Source: Ophiura sarsii
Lineage: Eukaryota; Echinodermata; Ophiuroidea; Amphilepidida; Ophiuridae
Assembly (NCBI GenBank): GCA_035610835.1
Contig: CM069448.1
Span: 6,015,607 to 6,079,606 of the forward strand
Length of the DNA: 64,000 bases
Reading direction: 5' to 3'
Below are positions 9,740 to 23,275 of this stretch, piece after piece (the first letter of the stretch is position 1; every line of letters starts with the position of its first letter). The notes under the pieces were generated by a model. It was given only the letters and a program-made list of their open reading frames with translations, did not search any database and was not told where the DNA came from. A program made the position numbers and the translations under genes.

Positions 9740-11910
9740 TGTGTGTAAATGCAGTTTATAAGCGTTTAAACCTGTATTACGTGGTGATGGCAAGACTTAA
9801 ATATGCATGTTATTACAATTAAACGCTGCTTCGTTAATTAAAATTGCACAACGAAAGTCTTTTTATATAAGTATATGTATACTAGGTTATATGCCATCAT
9901 GATCTTTTTATCATACAATAGCAATTAACGGTCGCAAATTGCCTAACCGAGTGGTTCACCTACCAGTGATGTTTCCGCTACGATAACCCACCATCACAAA
10001 TATCGCTCGATTGTGGTCGTAAAAAAATATTGTTTTTCCTCGAAGCAAAATTATTTTACGGGCTTTTGTATGTGACGTCATCCTTCAGTCAAGTGTTGAT
10101 GAAATTTGCTGGCATTGGATATGGACAAATAAGCAGCCGGTAAAGAACACGCAAACCATACAGGCGTAAAAATCCTTTGGTGGGGGTTGTTATCCCCCAA
10201 TATTTGAGAATGGGGGACGGCCTATGCAATCACCTCCCCCCCCCTCTATGTTATGTATGATAAAATGCTTATCGTGAAAGAAATGTCTAATTCTGGACAA
10301 ATTAAGCTAATTTCAGGCAATTTTTACGTTTTCACGAGCTTTGCGCGCATTTCTCCCAACAAAAAATCGCGATTTGCGCGCAGTTTTTCACAAACTTTGT
10401 GTTTAGCCCCACGTTTTCACCCCTAAAATGTTGATGGCGGTGCTGCCACTGTTCATTCCCCCTCCCAATGCAAACGACACAATTACGCAACTGAGGCTAA
10501 CATGAATACCTCAATAGGGAACTAACATAAATACGACAGCGGACAGGTGAATAAGTCAATTGATAAGGTATACCAACCCCGATATCAACCTAACTCAAGC
10601 CAGATGAAAAGTGAAAGTACCATGGTTGATAGATCCACGCCATTACAGATCTTCCGCCAGCAGTTGTAACAGTAAGTGAGATATAAGACCGTCTTTCAGT
10701 GTATTGCATTGACACCGCGTATATTGCAGGAGAATGTGTAACGCGATCCTATATTCCTGTTTGACAGTGTAATCTATACGCACATTGAGTGATGCGCTTG
10801 TCCAAGATGATAATGAACAAACCAGATATCTCAACCAAGCCACAACCTCAAACTAAGAAAACTGCTGAAGGCAAATATATATTAATGAATTCGAATTGAA
10901 TGAGAGAATATACCGATACAGTTACTTTTCAGATATTTCTAAGATATTTTATACTAACTAAAGTGTCCCAAAAATGCTTGGCCCTACTGGAAGCGCTTTG
11001 TGATATTTCAAGTCGCCCGTACTTCTGGTATATAAGTTATCTTTAATTCTAGTAATATTTTAGCATCAAAATAAGGTACAATATTGAGGTTTTATGTTTA
11101 AGGTGAGGTTTTTTTGTATCACGGTGTTCAGTCCACAAGCCCAGCGTTAGATTTACCCATCGAAATAATTGAGAATCGATGTACGCGTACATTATATCTA
11201 TACTATATCGGGCAATCATAAAAGAACATATAAACATATACTATAACTAACATCCAAATGAATATCTAGCACCAGAAACCATCACTAGTCAACTTAATTC
11301 AATAATAATTAATTCTTACCGGTATAATAATACTCTTCTTCTATTTAGATATATCCAATCAAAATATTCGCTATATCCATTTGAAGACAGGGTTACAGAG
11401 AAACATCTTTATATAAGCTATAGCTAACGCCAACTGCCTTTTAGTACGGTATTTATATGATGGTGTAATTTTAACGTGCTCTAGTATATGTATATCATAC
11501 ACACCGACTGCGCATATCAACATCATGTATCCTAATCCTAGTTAAAAGTGCGCGTGCGCAGTGGAGATCTGTTGCACTCCAAAAATTAAAGTTTTGCATT
11601 AAATTTAATTCAGAGAGCCAGAGCATAACACATTGATAAGGACATAGTTGTATTTCAATAGCGGACATTTAAACAAGCATGATTCCCAACGTGAGACAAA
11701 CATTTGTCGGTAGTTCAATATTTGTCGGTTTTGTTCAATATAATAATTATGTCAATTTTTTCTAGACACAGGTTTAACAGGTCACACATAAGTACCAAAC
11801 CTGTTCTCGTAATAGCGACCTATCAAAACGAGTTATATTTGCCCTGTTGCGTTAGCAGTTAACGTATCACGAGTGTTGGTAAATTAAAGCTGACATTATC
11901 TAAATGGTTG
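9740..11910 (+). repeat. Block A, copy 1 (segmental duplication)
   Basis: Co-linear with 28900-31290. Matching stretches in order: GTGTGTAAATGC then CGTGGTGATGGCAAGA; GAATGTGTAACGCGAT; CGCACATTGAGTGATGC; TTCTTACCGGTATA; AACAGGTCACACATAAGTA; and GAGTnTTGGTAAATTGAAG-like ends. This copy has roughly 800 bp (9830-10630) with no counterpart in the other. It lacks the MITE found in the other copy at the point corresponding to about 11,590. The minus-strand frame at 10643-10843 is broken by stops in the other copy, so I do not call it coding. Confidence 0.75.
10160..10460. repeat. Probable inserted repeat inside block A
   Basis: Lies in the part of block A absent from the second copy. It has opposed C- and G-runs around ATCCCCCAATATTTGAGAAT and CpG-rich TTTGCGCGC stretches unlike the surroundings. 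Borders are not resolved. Confidence 0.3.
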
Positions 11911-11984
11911 GAAGACGACAGATACAAACGACTGATACTAGAACCAGAACTAGATTTAGTACTGGTCTAAGACCAACGCACCTT

Positions 11985-12870
11985 TTTATGAGGAAATTAT
12001 CCCTAGTGACCTCTTCTTGACCTTTGACCTGGTTATGATGATTGACTTTTTTCTTGCCTCATCAAATCAAACAAGATAAAACAGGTCCGATCTAATTCGG
12101 AGCATGTCTTGAGTTTTACCCATGTAAAGTTCAATGAGCCCTAGTGACCCCATACGACACATCAATTTTAATCGCTTAAATTGCTGTACGTTCATAGACT
12201 CAAGGAATCTTTTGACTATTTTTGACATTGATCCGCCATTTTCTCTGAGAAAAGAAGCATTTTAAGTGAATCGATTGAGAATAACCATTTTGACCCCTGG
12301 TGACCCCTTCTTGACCTTTGACCTGGTCATGATGATTGACTTTTTATCTTGTCTTATCAAACCACATTCTATGAATCAAGTCCGGTCCAAATCAGAGCAT
12401 GTATTACATTTTACCCCTGTTAAGGTCAATGACCCCTAGTGACCACAAATAGTTTTCAATTTTAAGGGATACGGATATAATGAAGATGTTGACCGATTAT
12501 GAAGGTCCTTGGTCCTTTTGCTAAGAAGGAGCAAGGGCATTTTAAGTGAAAATCCCATTTTGACCCCTATTGACCCTTGAATGACATTTGACTCATTCTT
12601 GCCTCATCAAACCAAAAAGGATGAAACAAGTCCGGTCCAAATCGGAGCATATCTCACGTTTTACCCCTGTATACATGTAGGTCAATGATTCCTAGTTACC
12701 CCGCATGACACGTCAATTTTATTCGCTGAGGTCGCTGTATGTGCATGGTCCTAGGGAATATTTTGACCAATTCTGACATTCATCAGCCATTTCCTCTGAG
12801 ACAAGAAGCATTTTAAGTGATATGGTAAGAAAATCAAATGTTGACCCCTAGTGACCCTAAATATGTTTTG
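11985..12870 (-). repeat. GGTCA satellite, antisense block
   Basis: Three to four monomers of roughly 270-300 bp in the opposite orientation to 41608-45030. Repeated landmarks are TTGACCTTTGACCTGGT, GACCCCTnGTGACC, CAAATCGGAGCAT-like and AAGCATTTTAAGTGA. On the minus strand these give the GGGGTCACTAGGGGTCA and GGGTCAAAGGTCA-like motifs of the large array. Confidence 0.8.
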
Positions 12871-12877
12871 ATTTTAA

Positions 12878-14800
12878 AAACTTATATATGGACAAGCTCG
12901 CATACAAAGAACAGTGCAAACAATACTTCTGTATGCTTAAAAGTGCTAAGACTGAACACCACAGATCCATAATCGCGGGTTGCAACTTAACGCAATTGTT
13001 TAGTACCATCAAAAAACTCTGCGGATTTTAAACCAGCTAAAACCTTATCCTCCGGAAAGGAGATCGACATCGCTGATCGTTTTGGATTTTTTTTCGCTGG
13101 CAAGATTGCAGCTATCAGATCGAATCTGGACCATTCGGAAATCTTACCTGTGGTTCTCCCAGACAATGAGCGTGACTGCCCTGTTCCTCTATGTCAATTT
13201 CAAGATCTTTCTCAGCAGGAAAATTGTTATGGACATGCCAACAAAATCGTGTGCTCTAAATCCCCTCCCTAACTGAGTAATGAAGCGGTGCATCGATCAT
13301 ATTTTACCCTTGTTGACAAAAATCATCAATTTCTCTCTGAGAAAGGGGTATTCTCAAGACTGTTTAAAGGTTGCCTATGAAAATCCGCTAATAAAGAAAG
13401 CTAGTCTAGATCCTGAGGTGCTATCCAACTATAGGCCTGTATCAAATCTGAGTTTCATCTCCGAGCTGAATGAACGCGTAGTATGCAATCAACTACAGGA
13501 ACACCTTGCTGCGAACAAAATGTATGCACCTACCAGTCTGCTTACCGACCAAACTTCAGCACAGAAACCATCTTCTGCATCTTCGAAATGATCTGCTTTG
13601 TGCACTGGGTAATAAGAAAGACGCTGTTCTTGTTCTTTTGGACTTATCGGCTGCGTTTGATACGCTAGACCACAAAATATTTCTTGAACGAATGCAAGCT
13701 ATGTATAGGGTACTGCGTTAAAGTGGTTTCAATTCTAATTATCTGATCGAGTGAACTCTGTTGCAGTTGGATCTATTCTGTCACGAACGCATAAATTGAT
13801 ATATGGAGTACCCCAAGGGTCTGTGATCGGTCCCTCTAAATTTACTATGTACAGTGCTCCAATTGAGGACGTAATTTCTGGCCATAACATCAATTCACTA
13901 TCTTACGCGGATGACACGCAATTGTACTGTACTTTCCATCCTGATGAGAGAGAGTATGCAATATCTCGTCTGGAGCGCTGCATCGCTGATATCAAAGGAT
14001 GGATGACTGCAAATAAGTTAAAGCTGAACGACAGTAAGACTGAGGTAATATATATTACCTCTCGTTTCACGCCAACTGCGCCCATCAACCCTGCAACTAT
14101 TGGTAATAGTCTCATATTTCCGTCAGATGCTGCGCGAAACCTTGGAGTCATCTTTGACCAACATCTATCAATGACTGCACATGTGAACAAACTGCGCAAT
14201 CAGCCTCGTTTGCCTTACTTGCCATTGGACAGATCAAAAAGTACCTTGATCGAGCGTCAACGGAGAGACTTGTGCACGCGTTTGTCTCATCCAGATTAGA
14301 TTACTGTAACAATGCTGGCCCAAGTTATCTGTCTGAACTGCTAAAACCTTATATTCCAACAGCTATCCTTCTCTCTGGCTCCCGTGAGCTTCTTGTTGTT
14401 CCTAAAAGCAAAATGAAGTATTTCGGTGATAGAGCTTTCTCCATCGCGGGTCCTAAATTATAGAACACTCTCCCAATGGACATACGCCAGACAGGTTCAG
14501 TTCAGCAGTTCCAGTCGCGATTTAAGACCTACTTATTTAACTTGGAAATCTAAATGTTGTGTATTTGTTCATGATCTTTCATTTCATAATGAATTTTAAT
14601 GCCATACACTGTATTTCTTATCTCATGTTTTTTGTTTAAAATATGCTTTTGACACTCTTTGTATATTTTTGTAGATTTAAGATCATTGTTGCATATTTGC
14701 TTTAATCTTTTATTCATTTGTTGTAAAGCGCTTTGAGTTTAAATTATACTAGGGTAAAGCGCTTTAAAATGTGTGTTATTGTTATTATTAATTATTATTT
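12878..14800 (+). pseudogene. CR1/L2-like LINE ORF2, frameshifted
   Basis: Degraded non-LTR reverse transcriptase read in several frames. In order: AYKEQCKQYF (about 12,900), a segment with ADRFGFFFAGKIAAIRSNLD (about 13,075-13,135), LSNYRPVSNLSFISEL (about 13,420), VLLDLSAAFDTLDH (motif A, about 13,635), YGVPQGSVIGP (about 13,800), LSYADDTQLY (catalytic YADD, about 13,895-13,925), LGVIFDQHLSM, then YLSELLKPYIP and YFGDRAFSIAGPKL near 14,330-14,460. At least four frame changes, plus a stop at 14,461, make it inactive. The 3' UTR has GTAAAGCGCTTTGAG and ends in (ATT)n near 14,780-14,800, typical of this group. The endonuclease domain is absent; the copy starts right after GGTCA satellite. Confidence 0.88.
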
Positions 14801-17690
14801 CACAATATGATTTGTAATCTGATTATTATGCATGTGTCATTCTTTTATCCATACAAGGACTCTAATTTCAATTATTTGCCCATATTCTATAATTAATTTT
14901 AATTTATACTATGTTTCATCTTAGGAAATGCCATTGCCAACATACTGTCTGTCCCACATGTCTTATTTTTGCACCTTGTAGTATCGTAACTAACTGTGTC
15001 CTTTGTCTTGGCGCGTAGACTTAAGTCCATTAATAATGTATCATTTACGGGTGGCCAATCCTTTTCGAGCTCTGCTCTTCTTTGGTCAACCCACAAATGT
15101 TGCTTTATGTATGATTTCTGTATTGATTTACTGGTGAATAAATGAAACTTGAAAACTTGGAAATTGAAACAGCTTAACAGGTGCGCTTTTCGCTGTTCAA
15201 AGATCAATATAATGAAGCGGTATGATGAGAAGAAGCTGACCTATTTGCGGTGCCAATAATAGTATTCGTACTTATCTGTATGATATTCCTCTTAAGTAAG
15301 TGGAAATTAAACTCCAAGAACACGGATTTGTAACAGATTCATCCGCATAGTTGATATAATTCAATGTGCTTTATAATAACACAATACTATTGTACACAGT
15401 TCCCTTAGAATAGGATGAAAATCAACTGAGTGCACTTTGTAAAATGCGCCTTTACGATGAGATTAATGAAAAGCTCGTTACGTCGGATGCATCGTGAGTG
15501 TCCGGGGTATTTGCAATTTGCCAGCACGCCTACTTGTCTAACCTGCCGTGCATAAGATATATAGAGGTTAATATCAGGGATGGAACTGATTAAGCTGCAT
15601 CGACATGCATCTTTAAGGCTCGTTTTTTGGGGTACTTGGTTTGTAGTAGTGTTTTAAAGGAGAGATGTGAATTTAATAAAGAGTGCTAAGTATACAATAC
15701 TCAAACATAACACTTTTGCTAGTTATTAGTGTAAACAGACTCTATATAATGCAGGTTAACAATTCATACTTGAAAACGGACATTTATTATCACTAAAGGG
15801 CCAAGACATGTATAAAATAAACACATATAGGCAGGGGTCAAAATTAAAATGTCATTAAAATAACATAAAAACCCATACCACAAATATATGTAAAACAAAT
15901 TACATTCAGATATAAAGACCCATAAAGATAAAAAGCATCAACATTTATACTACAAATCAATATCTGAGGTGCATGGTAGTCGATAGAACCCAAACCAAAA
16001 AGACCGGGTTGAATTGTTATTTTTGTTTTTCAGCAGTTCGGTATTCAATACATGAGGCCTAAAAATAAAAATGTTTGCCCAAACACGACCGACCCATAGA
16101 ATCTCATTTTGTATTTATTTTAGATTTCATTTTTTTTCTTCAATAATGTTTTATGTTGAAAAATATATGTATTTAATGATATGTTTATCTTAATTTAACA
16201 AACTATTCAACAAAACGGACGTAAGGATGAGTGGTAGATGTCTGGGTAGAAGTGATCCAGGCTCAACATTCCCATTCGTTTGTAGCATTTTGTTAATCAT
16301 ATTCATCACTATGGGCCAAGTACGAGAACCCTGACTTGAAGCTACACTGACCTCATTTTGGAATATCAATTTGCCTTTCCTTCCGACCCTTTTCTGTTAT
16401 TCAATTTAAACACCAGCATAAGACAACGCAATACTGTTATCCTTATTCGCAACTGGCATGACGGGACGTTGGGTAAGTTCTTTAAGCACATCCAATGGAA
16501 TCAACCGATACTGCCACAATTTCCAATCAAAGTCAAAGCGTTGCTATCGTTTGCTCGTAAGAAAGGCCGATTGGCATTCAGCGGTTTTAAAATTCAATTT
16601 TGAGGATAGAAATTTACACCAAGGATATTTTGGTATTGCATGCACAATACAATAAGACTAAACTATGGGAATCTATTGATTGCAATGTATCAAACATCGT
16701 ATATCTTGGTTATGTTGAGGAGTTAAAAGGCATACAGACTAGAAGGTTTGAATCAGCATTAAAAAGATTCCAATGAAATAACTCAATTCTAACATTCTCT
16801 TTAAATTAGAGGCAACTGACAGGTATTACTATTCATTAATTTGAACCATTATTCAATGTTTCAAATCGTGATCAAAGATTAAAATTAAAATCCAACCTTT
16901 TAAAAAAACATTCAATTGTTTCATCGATATTTTAAAAACTTGTTGTTTGTATGTTTAAATATAGTAATTATTAAATGTTTACAAAAGGGGAAATTGAAAA
17001 CGACCCATGATGCACATTTCACAAAGTTATATTGTTTTTAATATAATGCGAAGAAGAAAAAAAATATGAAACATACAACTTGAAATTTATCATTCGTTCT
17101 CAACACAAAGTCAGATAACTTGTGGACTTAGATACAGTAAAGATCTTATGGTTAAGGATCCTCTTCGATTCGAGAAAGGGGCCGGGTCAAGAAGTTAATT
17201 CACATTTCCGAAAAGTCAAGACTGTCAGTTCGAGTCATTAGTCTCCTGGTGAAAGGTGTCAACACCTGAACCTTTCAGGTAATTATTACCTCGTGTTGAA
17301 AACGAGAAAGATCAATTTCAAATTAGTTGATTACCAACTCAGATGAACATACTTGATAAATCGGCTAACTTTTCATTTCACTTGACTTTACTTTTTTTGA
17401 TAGCTGCGCTGGTGTTTTGAAGTATATTATTAAAGAGCAATTCGATTAAAATCAAAGGTACATCTTCTATATGTATATAGAAAGTTGTACAAATTACCTT
17501 TTTTTCCATTTTCATTAACAATTTATCGTTGACATTCGAATGATCGGATCTGATTCTTGGTTGAATTTGAGTATGTGTCATAGTTAAGCTGTGCTCGCGA
17601 GTAATAACATCGTATCCGACGCCAGTTAACATTATAGATATAACCTTTCCCGGACGTGACATCATATTCTTTTTTTTGAATTTTGACGTT
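14801..17690. other. No recognisable gene
   Basis: Almost 2.9 kb of AT-rich sequence. Short frames at 14899-15207 (minus), 16358-16603 (plus) and 17378-17665 (minus) show no motif I recognise and no copy elsewhere in the window. Splice-bounded exons cannot be excluded by eye. Confidence 0.35.
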
Positions 17691-17699
17691 TTCGACTAT

Positions 17700-18010
17700 A
17701 AGGACTTTGCGACAATTAAAATGGTCTCTTAGGATAATATGTCGAACCGGTTTTTAATACGGTCAATTACGCTTAAAAGATCGGCAACCACTTAAATTGG
17801 CGCAGGTGTATTGAAAGTTCAGCAATTAAACAACCTTCACATTCCTCATACAAATGGACACGGCTTAAATACATCATGTCATCCTTATAGTGTGAATATC
17901 GATATAAACGGCAATGCAAATTACAACACCATCACTTGATCACCATCAATCGTCAAGAGGTGCAAATTACCATGGAATAATAAATGTGTCAAAATTAAAT
18001 GTATTACCAA
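17700..18010 (+). repeat. Block B, copy 2
   Basis: Begins GGTCTCTTAGGATAAT, then ATGTCGAACCGG. The same beginning occurs at about 40,515 (GGTCTCTTAGGATAATAAG), and a weaker copy at about 1,310. Downstream both share GCAAT(T/C)A(A/T)ACAACC and CATGTCATC. Confidence 0.6.
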
Positions 18011-18365
18011 ACTAATCTTTGCTATTGACTGATAGCTAATTGTCTGTGTTTATAATAATTGTAACATATTGAAACGTAAACCATGTTATTTACTGGCTCG
18101 TTCATGTAAATCCCATTGTACAAACGACATGGTTTACGCAAACTGCGCTAGTTTTCTTATTTTTTATCGGATTGATCTCATACTTTCAGGATATCATAAT
18201 AACTAATTGGGCTTTACATTAAATATAAATTCGTCATGGTTCGATGATCATAACAAGTTTTCCAGCGTCATGAAACATAGTCCTATTTTTTGAGACACTC
18301 TGTATATTAGATCATGTTGCTGCGCGTGAGAAAACGAAGAATTTACTTAATTCTGTTTAGATATA

Positions 18366-19440
18366 CAGGCTGTCCCAAATTGAGTAGCACCAATCGATGC
18401 CCAAAGTTCAATACATTTTTTATCATCAAAATCAATGAGATTAGATCCGTTGTTTTTCTATCATATTTGCTATACTTACCCTTTCATTAGAAATTTAGAT
18501 CATGAATATCGGACTTATTTGAATGAAGTTACACTCCATTGTGTGAGACATAGTGATTTCACCTTTTTGGCAAAGTGCAAAACAAAACTGTTTTTAAACA
18601 GCTTGTTTGAAAGAAACTAATACATTCTCTTAATCTCTTGTCTGCTAGTATCTTTGGTTCCATTCTATTTTAAACTGTTGTTTATATCATATTGTTGTTC
18701 AAACAATTAATACTTCTTCATATTGATTCAATTTGAAGAGTAAAAATGGATCGTCACGCATGAGCGACCCCAAGCTTTGTTTCTATACTGAGCTAGTTTT
18801 GAGGCTAAACTTGAGGGACATTTAAACAGGTAAAGACGTAGTCATTGGTAATTAGCAGGGGCTTAGACTTCTCTTTCATATTGGGGATGCAATTTCGTAC
18901 AAACTTGGTAAAAATGATATAGTCCCTTAGTGTTTAATCTAACGAATTCCATTCTCCAATGTGAAAATGAAATTTAAGCCACTGGTGATTCACCAAATAC
19001 AAATTCATTTAGAAGTCCCTAGAAAATAATGCATGGGGTCACTCAAGTGTGACAAACTTCTTTTACCCGTTAAATTGAATTAAGGAGAAGAATTATTAAT
19101 GATGTGAACACCCATACCTAATAACTCTTACAACAGAAAGACACACAAGATTATATTGAGTAGACAAGAGATTATGAGAATACACAAGTTTCTGAAACAA
19201 GCTGTAATAGCACACACATTTTTTAACACTTTGCCTAAAAGGAGAAATCACCATGTTTTACATGATGGAGGATGGCTTGAGTTTGATAAACCCGATATTC
19301 ATGATCTTAAATTCTAATGAAATAGTACAGTATGACAAAGATGATATAAAAGCAACGGACCTAATCCCATCAATGTTGATGATGACAAAATGTATTGGAC
19401 TTTGGGCATCGATGGGTACTAATCATGTTGGGACAGCCTG
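18366..19440. mobile_element. Mariner/Tc1-type MITE with long inverted repeats
   Basis: The left end reads CAGGCTGTCCCAAATTGAGT. The right end is the near reverse complement CAGGCTGTCCCAACATGATT. Both continue with ATCGATGCCCAAAGTnCAAT and ACATTTT. Similarity extends well inward: GGTGATTTC, GGCAAAGTG and AGCTTGTTT(C/G)A occur as inverted pairs at about 18,555-18,610 and 19,190-19,255. TA precedes the left end; the right flank (ATT) no longer shows TA, consistent with decay. The frames inside (18435-18620 and 19253-19441) are part of the repeat arms and show no transposase motif. Confidence 0.78.
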
Positions 19441-21510
19441 ATTGGTTCGTAACAAATTTTACTTTGTATCCAGACACATTTAGTATATTGCGGATTAATG
19501 TTTTGTTTCATTACGAAGAAGCAGACGTGACCCGAACTGAACATAATGCTAAATGACTTGCCACGAAATTATAACTTTTTCACTGTTACACAGTTGTATG
19601 CTACGTACCTATTTCGCAATTGTCAAGGTTCGGTGAACTTCGTTAATATCGCTATATTGATGACAGTATGTAGTATCTGCATAGAAAACGAAACAAAATG
19701 AAACAAAAAACATGCTTGTAATTTAATGTTCAGATATGATCAGGGTAGGATATGATTCAGATAGTCTTATTGTATGCATAAGGTTAAATATGGACGTCAC
19801 CACAAATATGTCAGTTTGGCACACTCTTGCTTCCGTCAAATATTCCGCAAATGTGTGTATTTAGTCGTTTTTGGAGCGTATTTGAATTAAGCCCATCCAT
19901 CAATCCCCTATTGAACCCTAGGTAAACTAAACTGACACGTCTATGGTCAATACTTGTAACCAATCCACATTCATAATCTTCAATCTTGGCCATCGTTACT
20001 TGCATTCTCATCTCAAGAGAGTACACTCAACAAAGACATGCAGAAGCTTCACTCGTAAGGTAAATACAGAGGCGTTCCTTTGGACATTGCTCGAACGTGA
20101 CTTCTTTAACCAATTGGAAAATAAGTAAACAAATCTGGGCTTGATACCTATATATAGATGCCCTCTAGAATTAAAAATACATAATTATACATCAATATTT
20201 TCTGTCTTTCGTATTCATTCGTCAGAGATGTTGACACTCGATTTTAAGTTATGGGACCTTTTACAGGTGTTGTTGGGTTTTTAAAAACCAGCTGCGAATT
20301 CAAAAAAAGATGGCCTCCGCCGACCATTTTGAAAATATCAATTTTGAGCAACTATTACGGTTCCATCGCCTGTATATATCAAAACATTCGTAACCAACGA
20401 TTTGAGGCAATATCAGAGGTAGTAAATCATCTGTGATTCTACCAAGATTCTACTATCTCTCTGAGTTATTGCACCGCCTGCAGAGTTTAGGGTAACCAAC
20501 TTTAGGCCGTTGCTACTCTGCCCAGCTTGTAAATTGGACTGTGCATTTATGGTGGATCCCTGTGAAACTAATGAATGTAGTTTTTGTTGATATTCGTGAT
20601 TTAAAGTACGAAAATGATTACATTTAATCAAAATAGCACAGTCTATTTATTGAACGAGGAAAATTGGTGGGATATATCCGAAGATATGGTAAAAGAAAAG
20701 ATTTCATGTTCACAATAATTGCATAAGTTCATTCATAGCTGTCTATATATAGCTTCAACCTTGAATAATAAGTTGGGTGGATCAGCAAGCCCAAAATGTT
20801 AAGTTCATCATTTGTTATGTCATAAAAATTATACTTTTAACTTCAATTTGTTATAAAAACTAGTGCTGTTTCAGATTTTGTAAAATAAAATTCAAATTTC
20901 GAGAAAAATCACGATATAGTATTACTAGAGCAGTGTTTAGTGACTTTAAATGACTTCATGTGGCAATACTCTAGCCTAGTTTATTTTGGGCAATCAAGCC
21001 CGCAAACAAGTTCCCCAGCTTGTGGTCATGTTATCGATGGATATACTTGGTCTGCCAATTTCTGGTTGAAACAACATCCAAATTGTAAGGTTTTAGCATG
21101 TTTTTGCGGGGTTGTAAAATAATGTCTTGTTTTGAACTAAGTAAAAGTAAAAAGTTCAAATGTTGAGAAAAGTCGCGATATAGTATTTCTAGAGTAGATT
21201 TTAGTTCCAGTTATTAGCCTAATTTGCTATTTAAAATGCTAAATATAACATAGTCAAATATTTTCTGTTTTCTGCTTTTTAGACCCACAAATGGATAACT
21301 CTTTAAAATAAGCAAGCAGTTGTATCGTTCTGAATTATGTTTCGATATTTCTTGTCTTGTAGAATATTTTATGGTTTTAACATCATGGTTTAACATAGTG
21401 TCGTACACACTATTATACGTCACTATGTAATACCACCGGCGATATGTGACTGAAGCTGAAATTATATTAAATACTATATATAATATTGATGATAGAAATG
21501 GCCGATCTAG
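19441..21510. other. No recognisable gene; one short direct repeat
   Basis: AT-rich. A 42-bp direct repeat (GAAAAATCACGATATAGTAT at about 20,903 and GAAAAGTCGCGATATAGTAT at about 21,170) is the only structure noted. Confidence 0.35.
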
Positions 21511-21518
21511 TACATATA

Positions 21519-22583
21519 CAGGGTGTCCCAAAAGTCTATGCACGACTTTGAAGCTTTGTATTTCACAAAATATAAGTCGAATTGAAAATATGAATACATA
21601 TTTAGAAAGAGGAGATGTGGGAAATAATTTTGATACCAAACATTGGAGTAACATCCGTTTGTAATGCCACCCTAGAAGTAAAATATGTATTACTGCAAAA
21701 ATGTAATTTTATACTTCGGAGGAATAAAGTTCGTAAATCCATACCTATAAATTGAGATTAACAAAAATACGGGTAGAGTTGTTTACATGGAAAATGATCC
21801 GTCAATTGTAATATTTAAAATTTTACATTACAGTGATATCATCATAATAACAAACTGTATCACACATAATTTTCGTTTCTATAGTGAAATCTAATTTAAA
21901 TGTTTTCCATGCATACAGAGACGTGTGCTAATGCAAAAACACAGACCTAAACAATTGAATAACGTAACAGAAAAGTGAACACACACATCACAGAGCTGTC
22001 AAACATGTTAAAATTTAAACTTAGCGGATTATTTTAATGCTGCTTGAAGGCCTCATCGAAGGTTGTTTTACCCATTTAGAATATGTTCCTGTGTTCAAAA
22101 AATGTATCCACCAACTTCAGAATGGATATTCTTCCTGGTGCGCGTTTCACTTTTAAATGTTTTCTGAACTTTTGTTGAGTAAGTTGAACTGAATGTGTTT
22201 CAGCGTAGAACCATACAATTTGTATTCGCTTATCTATGCTGTAAAACATCTTGAATGAAGACTTTTGCTGTGCAATGTTGTCTACTACGCTTATTTATGT
22301 TGTGAGTGAACGAGTTTGGTATTAAATAACATTAATGTTGCAAGGTAAGCAGTGAACTGTGACTAATGCGCAACGTTGCTTTCATACTGTTAATTTATGC
22401 GCACCTTTAGCAACAATGTGTGGTACTTGGTATGGTTGGTCTGGCACACGGCCAATGACTTTCAACCAGTTTTATAATTTCCCAAATCTCGTCTATCAAA
22501 ATATGGTTAAATTGATACCATATGATTTATATTTCATGAGATATGACTCTTCAAAAACGTGCATAGACTTTTGGGACACCCTG
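21519..22583. mobile_element. Mariner/Tc1-type MITE, 1065 bp
   Basis: The ends are a perfect inverted repeat of about 26 bp starting CAGGGTGTCCCAAAAGTCTA. TA lies immediately outside both (21517-21518 and 22584-22585). CAGGGTGTCCCAAAAG is a well-known type of mariner terminus. Weaker similarity (GAnATnTGGGAAAT) continues inward. No transposase catalytic block is readable, so it is a non-autonomous copy. Confidence 0.85.
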
Positions 22584-22585
22584 TA

Positions 22586-23080
22586 CATACAGTTTATTCA
22601 GTTTGGAAGAAAGATGTGCCCGAACAAAAACAAAAACAAACAAGTTTGTTCCAGTAGTGCGCGCGCATTTCACTGAGACGCTTTTTTTTTTTTAATAGAA
22701 AAAAACGAGGAAAATAATTATTAGGACGCCATCTTTTGTCACAGTTGTGTCCAACATGTTTCAAGATGGCGATTGGCCACATAAGGCAAACACGAAAGTG
22801 AACATCCGCGGCGAAAATCACATTTTAGCGAGCATAAGAGGAACAAACATGCACAGATTTGACTAAAAACCCATTTCAATTGAATCTCCACTATGAATTT
22901 GGGAAAAGAAAAAAAAAACCAAAACATAATGTGTACCTTAAGGGCGAATCAATACATTCGACCATTGTTTCGTTTGGTTTTACCAACATATTCCATACCT
23001 TCATGAATGCTTATAATTAATTCCATCAAATGCTCTTAATTAGAGGCAGATGAGCTGTGCTAATCATCTAAACTATTTGG
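22586..23080. other. No recognisable gene
   Basis: Contains a poly-T run near 22,682 and no frame with recognisable content. Confidence 0.35.
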
Positions 23081-23082
23081 AA

Positions 23083-23275
23083 CAGTGGCGTAGCTCAGTG
23101 GGGGGCAGGGGGGGGGGCAAATGACTGACGAAACTGACGAAAAAAACCAATTTGGGCCCCCGCCCCCTCCCCCTCCCACCCCCCTAAAAATAAAAAAAAG
23201 AGGTGTGAAAAAAATGGAAATTTTTGGACCTCACCCCCCCCCCCCCCCCCTCTCCCACTTACGTGAAATTCACGA
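23083..23275. repeat. G-run/C-run low-complexity repeat
   Basis: Starts with CAGTGGCGTAGCTCAG and a G-run, and ends in long C-runs, so the two halves can pair. CAGTGGCGTAGC followed by G-runs is a common start of dispersed invertebrate repeats. Proline/glycine-rich frames here are composition artefacts. Confidence 0.45.

Noticed and set aside
10643..10843. 66-codon minus-strand frame in block A
   Set aside because: The duplicate at about 29,010-29,170 has stops in the matching frame, so coding is not conserved.
14899..15207. 102-codon minus-strand frame with several cysteines
   Set aside because: No motif, no repeat partner and no splice or promoter context that I can support; left as unassigned sequence.
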